Shown here: piece by piece, positions 12,594 to 37,003 of the stretch | Numbering within the stretch: position 1 is the stretch's first letter | Layout of the letters: every line of letters begins with the position of its first letter | NCBI RefSeq assembly: GCF_001039355.2 | Contig: NW_019775414.1 | Span: forward strand, 374,001-411,003 | DNA: 37,003 nt | From: Lingula anatina | Taxonomy: Eukaryota; Brachiopoda; Lingulata; Lingulida; Lingulidae | Direction of reading: 5' to 3' | The notes under the pieces: model-generated | What the model was told of the DNA's origin: nothing | What the model saw: the letters and a program-made list of their open reading frames with translations, nothing else | Database searches by the model: none | Program-made: the position numbers and the translations under genes

Positions 12594-15500
12594 CTAGATT
12601 CTATCGATATCCAAAATATGCTAGCGTGGACCTACTCAATTCAGGTGCAATAATTTTACTATTCTGTTTTTCCAATCTTTACCAAGAAAAACATCCCTGG
12701 CAACATACCAAATTAAAAAAACATTCAAATGTGTGGCTTTAAATGTTCGCAGGAGGAAAGGCCACTTAAAAATAATAATCATCAATTGTTTACACAGTCC
12801 ATTCTTTCATTATGGTAAACACCAATGGTTATAATGAAACTATGACATAATCCCAGGGTGGCCAAAGTTTAGTTATGTGCAGTTATTTATATTTTCATTT
12901 GGACATTTGTTGTGCACATTTCATCAGTGCGATGAAAAGTAAGTCAGAATGAGGAGCACATGGTAGATTTTTTTTGATACAACAGACACGCTGCTTAGTA
13001 CTACGGAGAAACTTTTTTTTTTCAAGAACTAAACCCCTGAGCTTTATCTTCACAGCATATCAAAAAGCAACCATTCCACATGTATCAGAGTTTTCAGTTC
13101 TTACTGAAAACCACAAAAAAAAGCTCTACCAATTTAAGGACCCCTTAGTCATAACTGACAACTTCTATTATCATGATCAACACTGTATTTCACTGTGATG
13201 TTTTAAGCACATAAAAGTAAAAACATGTACACATCAAGTTTCATGCATGTTTCAAAGAATCCATAATTAAAAAAATGAACATATATCCTTATGCTCAAGA
13301 GACAGTCCTCTGAATATAAAACCATCAAAAGATCACATCTACCTGATTGATTGGTGGCTTTAGACGTGACTAAATATCTAAGTAATGTGTAAATATGGTC
13401 CATTCATGGTGTTATCAAAGGCTGTAGATAATGTTAAATTTCAGAATTTAAGTCAAATTAACACACTTCTGCTGTTGCAGCCAGGTTAATAACATATATA
13501 TATATATAATATAAATATCTAACACCCCATTTCCATAGATTAGATCGACCTACTTTAGATCGACCTAACTCCCTGGGGGTTCACGCTAAATAGCTGTCAG
13601 CCGGGCGGACACGAAAGTTAATTACTCCCTTCCAGCTTGTAGTAGGCAGGACGGACATTTAAGTCGGATTATCTGAAAGTAATCTAGTGTGACTCCCTGC
13701 GGGGATAGATCGATCTAAAAACTATGGGAATAGAGCCTAAATGATGTATATGTGGTGGATTATCCTTTAAAGAACAAACAAAAATAAATGTGCTTGAAAA
13801 GGTATGAAAAAAAATATGGCGGGGTGGGGCACATCTTTGAAGATAAAGTGTTATTAACATTTTCAATGAGATGATACTCCATGAGAGCTGAAATAAATGC
13901 AAAAGGCCTAACCTTTAATATAACCTTTAAAATTTAAGGGTTAATAAAAAAATGTGCATACCTGATGAAAATTATCCTGATCAACCATCCTCCTGACTAG
14001 CTCCCCGAGTGTGTGCTGTAGGCCTTGGACAATGGTACTTGACCAGTCCTCTAGGGGTCTACTGTCCAGAACACTGACCAAAGTGGACACAGACTGCTCC
14101 AAAATATTAGAGGACACCATGCTATTTCTGTCTCCAGATGGCATATGTGCTACTATCATATCCATACATTTCAATATACTTTTCTCCACTGTTAATTTTG
14201 ACTCTGGGTCTTGACTAATGTCTGTCCTTTCTTTGTAATGTTTTAACTGTATAATGCTCCGTAGGAACTGGGAATACTGAACAATTGTTTCTTCAGCTTT
14301 ATTTAAATTTTGTGTGTGTTCCCCTCCTGATGAAGAGGGTGGTGTCGGCATTAAATTGCCTTCTGCCTCTTCCTGAGCTGAAAAATTCAAACACAAAAAT
14401 TCTTTTGTTAAAGTTGAAAATGGATATATGTTAAGCAGCGACCAATTTTTTTTTTGGTGTGCATGGGTTGTTTCCATGAGGATAATAAAAATGCAGTTTA
14501 TTAACTATTACAATAAAATAACATTTTAATCAACTTCAAATGAGACAAAATAGGAAAGCAAGAAAGGAGAGTAATGGAAATAACATCCATTATGACATAA
14601 AAGTTACTTTTCTAGGTCATCATGAAATGATCAAGACGGTGGTCAATTCCATTTAATCAAGCCAATTCTCTGATGTACTCCCATGCCCTTTCAAAGCAAG
14701 AGATCTTTCCACCTATTACCATTATTAATTTACAACCCCAAGTTTCAGAGTACATTAATAGAAAGCAAAGCCTTTCTTTCAAACTTTTATTTGAACAAAC
14801 TTAATTCACTACTAAGTTCAGGGTGTTTAATTTCTTATCAGGAACCCACGTGCTCAAGAGACAAAACTGTCATCCTCTGGTTGGCATAAATTCTGTTATC
14901 CCACAAACTGTATCCAGCTTCAATGTACAATACCAACCTAATTTGCCATTACCAATTTTCATTCTTTCCATCAACTGGTCTTGTTTGACTTTTAGGAACT
15001 CTGCCTCCAAGTCATGAACCCTTTTCTGCCAATCCAGGAGTTGTCTTTGATGGAAACTACAGAGCTGTTTGGCAAACTGCTGGCCCGTTACACCCTGGGG
15101 CTTTGATCTGATGATTGCCAAGGCTGCAGCTATCCTACATCTGTCTATGTAGCTCTTCACAACTGTAAATTGAAGTTTACATGTAAATAACAATTAACTA
15201 CTGTTAACTTTCAGAGGAGAACCTAAAATTGATGAAAAAAAAAGAGAAAAAAAAAAGCCCTGCTGAGGTTGAGCTTGCTGTTATCATAATCCAATACATA
15301 TATATTTGTATTGCTTTTAATGTAGCTGCTTCCTTATAAAAAATGAAATTATAAGAAGTGGCACAAATGGTTTTAAGATTTTCACAAAAATTATTTCTGT
15401 TGGAATTGTTTATACAAGGTCAGTGCACCATAAAATCCACTCTGCGGTGACTCTGCAGGTCTCAAATTATGTGGTAGTTGAAAGCTTTGGTTTAGATACA

Positions 15501-16710
15501 AATCCAACTGTGAGTAATGCCATGGAAATTTATCATCTAGGATTTACTTCCATGGTAATACATACGTATGTTTCTTTTAAATGTTTTTTTTTTTTAATGT
15601 TCCAAAAGTCTTACATTATTATTGGGACTTGCCAGATAAAAGATAAAGAGATCAAGACCCTTCAGCTTTTACATCATAACAAAGTGATCATTTGAAAAAC
15701 AATTGTAACTAAAACTAGGGAAAAAATAAGTGTGACTGGAATCTGTAGTGGAGTCAGGATTCAACAGTATTTCTAATGCTTCAGCTGCTAAATTGCTTAT
15801 TTTCTCATTACTAGAATGGGCCCAATATTGATCCAACTGTGCTGTTGTTTACAGTCTAAATATTCCCAATTAAATTGATCAATAGATGGAAGTTAACAGT
15901 ACGCCCAATCACTATAAACAATTAGATAATACTGGCTAAATTTAAATAAGCCTACAAATAATTCATAAAAATTGTGTATGATTGTATCCACAAGTGAAAA
16001 AGCTTTGAGAGTAAAATTATTTATTTACATGGTATTACTTTGATCCCTGCTACACTTATGCCATCACTGTTAATCCAAACAAATAATTAATCAATCATAT
16101 AATCAATTGTTTTGTCAACACTGCCAAAAAGGTAAATTGTACACTTGTGATAGATATCGGAAAACAGCAGTGTAAGGCAAAATTTTATATATTTTATATA
16201 CTTATGCTTCTGCGATGCCCCTCAATTGTTTCTTGTCACATCTGGTAGACAGCCAGAGTCGAGCTAGACATATGTATCATCATTATAAAGAAACAACCGT
16301 GGGTTATTATTATTATTTTTTTTACCGTGATTGGACTCGGAAATCGGCAATGTTGTCAACTTTTTGGCATTTTCTGAAGAAACCAATCCATCACTGCAAG
16401 ATTCCTTTTTCTCTGCAGTGCTCATTGCCTCGATACGCTCAATTGCACAGGCTTATCTGCTCAAACTATAAAAGGAGTTGTTAAATTACATTATCACGAG
16501 CAGAAAGAGAAATGCACAAGGACAGTCAGCTTGGAAGAGATACATAATATAAGATGCTTCCCTGCTTGTTGAAATGTCCCGCTTTCTCAACTCGCCTCGC
16601 CGGATCTCGCGAGATGAAAGATGGCAGCCCCCAGAGAAAGCTCAATTTGTTTACAGTAATCAGTTATCTGTCTGAAAAGTTTTACCTCGAGTAGGTACTG
16701 ATCCGTGCAT
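8730..16710 (-). CDS. MEI4: MEI4 homolog, meiotic double-strand break formation protein (4 exons)
   Basis: In yeast and mouse, MEI4 works with REC114 on meiotic chromosome axes and is needed for SPO11 to make the DNA breaks that start recombination. Proposed coding exons on the minus strand are 16710-16686, 15162-14953, 14377-13962 and 9116-8730, with the stop at 8732-8730. Phases agree at every junction (1, 1, 0), giving about 345 aa against about 385 in mammals. The best family mark is ALAIIRSKP near residue 21, essentially the vertebrate N-terminal motif, followed by a tryptophan and a helical segment with LEAE. The last exon codes for a helical 128-residue C-terminal region rich in Phe, Leu and Cys. 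Acceptors seen are TTTACAG, TTTTTCAG and TTTTTCCAG; the exon 3 donor is CAG|GTATGC. Weak points are the tiny first exon and the exon 2 donor (TTG|GTAATG; a second in-phase GT lies 15 bp further on). A short extra exon inside the 4.8-kb intron 3 cannot be excluded. Identity rests on remembered family motifs. Confidence 0.75.
11068..11281. repeat. Repeat block with inverted GGTAAAG ends
   Basis: It begins GGTAAAGTGCC and ends CCTTTACC. Inside, a unit with AATTTCG and CTTAAAATCGGCC is repeated at roughly 100-bp spacing (CTTAAAATCGGCC ends near 11125 and 11217, with a diverged form near 11255). It is GC-richer than its surroundings. It may be a small non-autonomous transposon or a satellite fragment; I could not assign it to a family and saw no target duplication. 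Confidence 0.35.
11414..11414. other. Single N, probable contig join
   Basis: One unknown base. Three other isolated N in this window sit at repeat edges. Here I saw no duplicated sequence on the two sides, so this one may simply be an unresolved base. Confidence 0.5.
11640..12290. repeat. Tandem repeat, about 163-bp unit, four copies
   Basis: The anchor TTTCTGCTATCTCCTCCTAG recurs, with changes, at 11668, 11830, 11993 and 12156, a period of 162-163 bp. Each unit continues with a GGTAGGAAGTTGAAACTTTGG segment, a CCATCATCAGGGATGTGCAT segment and GTGCAACAGGGGGTTGGG. Copies differ by several percent, so the array is not recent. The last unit decays near 12290. It lies within MEI4 intron 3. A short related stretch (CTTCTCCTCCTAGACTAC) occurs near 36754. 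Confidence 0.85.
12553..12592. repeat. (GT)n microsatellite
   Basis: Twenty uninterrupted GT units. An imperfect TG/TGCG stretch precedes it at 12410-12456. Simple repeats inside MEI4 intron 3. Confidence 0.9.
13523..13737. mobile_element. MITE copy 3, same family, TAA target duplication
   Basis: A 215-bp element flanked by TAA at 13520-13522 and 13738-13740. It starts CACCCCATTTCCATAG and ends CTATGGGAATAGAGCC, inverted and nearly complementary. Both arms carry TTAGATCGACCTA or TAGATCGATCTA. It lies about 225 bp inside MEI4 intron 3 from the exon 3 donor. A (TA)n run precedes it at about 13493-13510. Confidence 0.75.
16605..16614. promoter_or_regulatory. TCTCGCGAGA palindromic promoter element
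   Basis: A perfect ten-base copy of the CGCG element found in many vertebrate housekeeping and two-way promoters, where BANP (earlier also Kaiso) is reported to bind. It sits in the most CpG-rich patch of the gene interval, 430 bp upstream of the HACE1 start codon. Relative to MEI4 it lies about 70 bp inside the proposed first intron, so it more likely drives HACE1. Function here is inferred from the match only. Confidence 0.55.
16618..16629 (+). promoter_or_regulatory. YY1-like site
   Basis: AAGATGGCAGCC differs by one base from the common YY1 form with GGCGGC. Such sites are often placed at or just downstream of the start of transcription, and it follows the CGCG element by only 3 bp. This suggests HACE1 transcription starts near 16615-16640. 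A short upstream reading frame of 26 codons (ATG at 16614) would then be in the leader. Confidence 0.4.
16686..16710 (-). CDS. MEI4: Proposed first coding exon of MEI4
   Basis: ATG at 16710-16708 opens an eight-residue run (MHGSVPTR plus one base) ended by the donor GAG|GTAAAA. It leaves phase 1, exactly what the next exon needs: there the acceptor TTTACAG precedes TTGTGAAGAGC and the shared codon reads GTT. Vertebrate MEI4 also has only a short stretch before the AIIRSKP motif, so a tiny first exon is reasonable. The choice rests on phase and splice signals only; another upstream exon could serve. Confidence 0.4.
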
Positions 16711-17043
16711 TCGAAGCTGAGTAAAAATGTTGATCTTACGTTAATGAAACAAAGGGATAAGCTCGCTAAAGAGGATGCTTAAAAATAGCGGTGGATTCTA
16801 GTAAAAAGCCGGAAATGGAAATTTGTTTTGGTGACTGAGGGGGAGGCATTACTCATCAGGAGGTTTGCTATTTATAGCCTAGGTTTAAAAATACTATTTT
16901 TAGCTTTTTCTTGGTCGGGTGAAATGTTGATTTATTTTGTGAATGTGTAGATCCTCATACGTTTTACAGACATATGAGACAATTATAACATGAACAAGGA
17001 ATATTTCTAATTTATGAGTTTGTTTCCTCTAATTACCAAGGGC
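16711..17043. promoter_or_regulatory. Interval between the MEI4 and HACE1 start codons
   Basis: Only 333 bp separate the two proposed start codons, which point away from each other. The segment should hold at least the MEI4 leader and part of the HACE1 leader. No TATA box stands out. If the CGCG and YY1-like sites mark HACE1 transcription starts, the two 5' ends overlap across the MEI4 first exon. A TTACCAAG just before the HACE1 ATG could be an acceptor for a non-coding first exon. Confidence 0.35.
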
Positions 17044-36426
<19,383 letters not shown>

Positions 36427-36638
36427 AGTTGGGCATATTTTCACTGAAGAACTATTATCTTGCATTGACTCTAGGCAGACTGAAAAATTTCAATCTTGAA
36501 GGCAGCATTTGTGAAATCAGCCCTATGCATGTCTTGCTGTTTGACAATCCCTATTATGGTTTGATGAAGCATATTCTTCTAAAGGGACTAATAATCAGTG
36601 GTTATCCACAAAAGTTTATTGACAGCTTTGTATTAATT

Positions 36639-36666
36639 GTACCACCAGCGTAGGCGCTGGCGGTAC
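36639..36666. repeat. Inverted repeat with 12-bp arms and 4-bp loop
   Basis: GTACCACCAGCG, loop TAGG, then CGCTGGCGGTAC. The arms pair over 12 bp with a single G-T type mismatch. It marks the start of the GC-rich block after HACE1. It could be one end of a repeat element; no target duplication was found. Confidence 0.6.
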
Positions 36667-36693
36667 ACATGGTTTTAGTCCCGACCCGTATGT

Positions 36694-36738
36694 TCCGCCG
36701 GCTCCGCCGGCTCCGCCGGCTCCTGCGGCTCCGCCGCC
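36694..36738. repeat. CTCCGCCGG 9-bp tandem repeat
   Basis: Three exact CTCCGCCGG-type units followed by diverged units (CTCCTGCGG, CTCCGCCGC). It is very GC-rich in an AT-rich neighbourhood. The translated frames give only Arg/Ser or Pro/Ala runs and are not a gene. Confidence 0.75.
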
Positions 36739-37003
36739 AAGTCACCGTTACCGCTTCTCCTCCTAGACTACAAGGGTCTGCGTACCCATCTCTTGGATTT
36801 AGGTCACCTATAATCTCAACTCGTTCCACGTAAAATTTGGGCTTTGTCGGTATTGGGGTCTAGGTGTGGCACTCATTGCAATGCACCCTTGTCCAAAAAT
36901 GGCAAAATTAAATGCTAATTATCTACCCTATGGAAGGAATTATGGGAAAAATTTCTACAGACAGCTTTCCAAAAGTCATATGTGTAGATTTCAAATATGC
37001 CCT

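Larger units (their letters stand above)
9117..13961. other. MEI4 intron 3
   Basis: A 4.8-kb phase-0 intron on the minus strand, with donor CAG|GTATGC at 13962 and a pyrimidine-rich acceptor ending CCAG at 9117. It holds a GC-richer repeat block at 11068-11281, a contig-join N at 11414, a 163-bp tandem repeat, TG microsatellites and MITE copy 3. I found no convincing extra exon. Confidence 0.6.
15163..16685. other. MEI4 intron 1
   Basis: About 1.5 kb, phase 1 on the minus strand if the proposed first exon is right. AT-rich, with no repeat family or second gene visible. Its exon-1 end holds the TCTCGCGAGA and YY1-like sites, which lie upstream of HACE1. Confidence 0.4.
36427..37003 (+). other. 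HACE1 3' flank
   Basis: The first 210 bp after the stop look like ordinary AT-rich untranslated sequence. From about 36639 the base composition changes to GC-rich, with the hairpin and 9-bp repeat listed separately, suggesting a different repeat element. No AATAAA is present; an ATTAAA at 36907-36912 is the only near match. The true poly(A) site may lie outside the window. Confidence 0.4.

Noticed and set aside
15163-15193. MEI4 start at an ATG within the second exon frame
   Set aside because: The extension upstream of 15162 is an intron tail (TTTACAG acceptor); the residues it adds are not family-like.
36602-36829. Arg/Ser-rich frame on the minus strand
   Set aside because: Translation of the CTCCGCCGG tandem repeat; low complexity.

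Overview
This is eukaryotic DNA from an invertebrate animal, AT-rich and full of introns. The evidence is two multi-exon genes with clear orthologs in animals, GT-AG introns with consistent phases, MITEs, and a TRIM-family gene of the kind expanded in marine invertebrates. I infer a lophotrochozoan (mollusc, brachiopod or annelid), but the sequence does not prove the phylum. There is no sign of bacterial gene organisation. Four isolated N bases (11414, 18936, 22082, 26853) look like contig joins and matter for interpretation.

Layout. 1-6704: no gene I can support; it holds a G-rich run, AT microsatellites and one weak exon-like segment. 6708-8639: two copies of a MITE family with TTA/TAA target duplications. 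8730-16710, minus strand: a four-exon MEI4 homolog (about 345 aa). Its third intron carries a 163-bp tandem repeat, TG microsatellites and a third MITE copy. 16600-17043: a short interval between divergent genes with a TCTCGCGAGA palindrome and a YY1-like site. 17044-36426, plus strand: HACE1, which I can assemble completely as 26 coding exons giving 950 aa. It has ankyrin repeats, a serine-rich linker and a HECT ligase domain with the catalytic cysteine at residue 917. 36427-37003: 3' flank with a perfect-looking hairpin and a GC-rich 9-bp repeat.

HACE1 intron 4 (18346-27370, about 9 kb) is a patchwork of mobile DNA. It has ends of a TTAA-flanked element, a 1,026-bp element with inverted ends and ATAA duplications, an LTR-like pair split by an N, and a cluster rich in ACGTTGAT ending in TGCCCGCTGGG. 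It also has a TRIM gene (RING, two B-boxes, coiled coil, start of an NHL-type propeller) with its own TATA box and a duplicated upstream region. The TRIM reading frame stops exactly at an N that joins it to a transposon end, so both its truncation and its placement inside HACE1 may be assembly effects.

The two main genes do unrelated jobs: MEI4 acts in forming meiotic DNA breaks, while HACE1 is a ubiquitin ligase acting on active RAC1. Both human orthologs lie on 6q, so the head-to-head pair here may preserve old linkage. I found no convincing wholly new system. The items most worth checking are the invertebrate MEI4, the linkage, a duplicated splice acceptor just upstream of the HACE1 active site, and the nested mobile elements.
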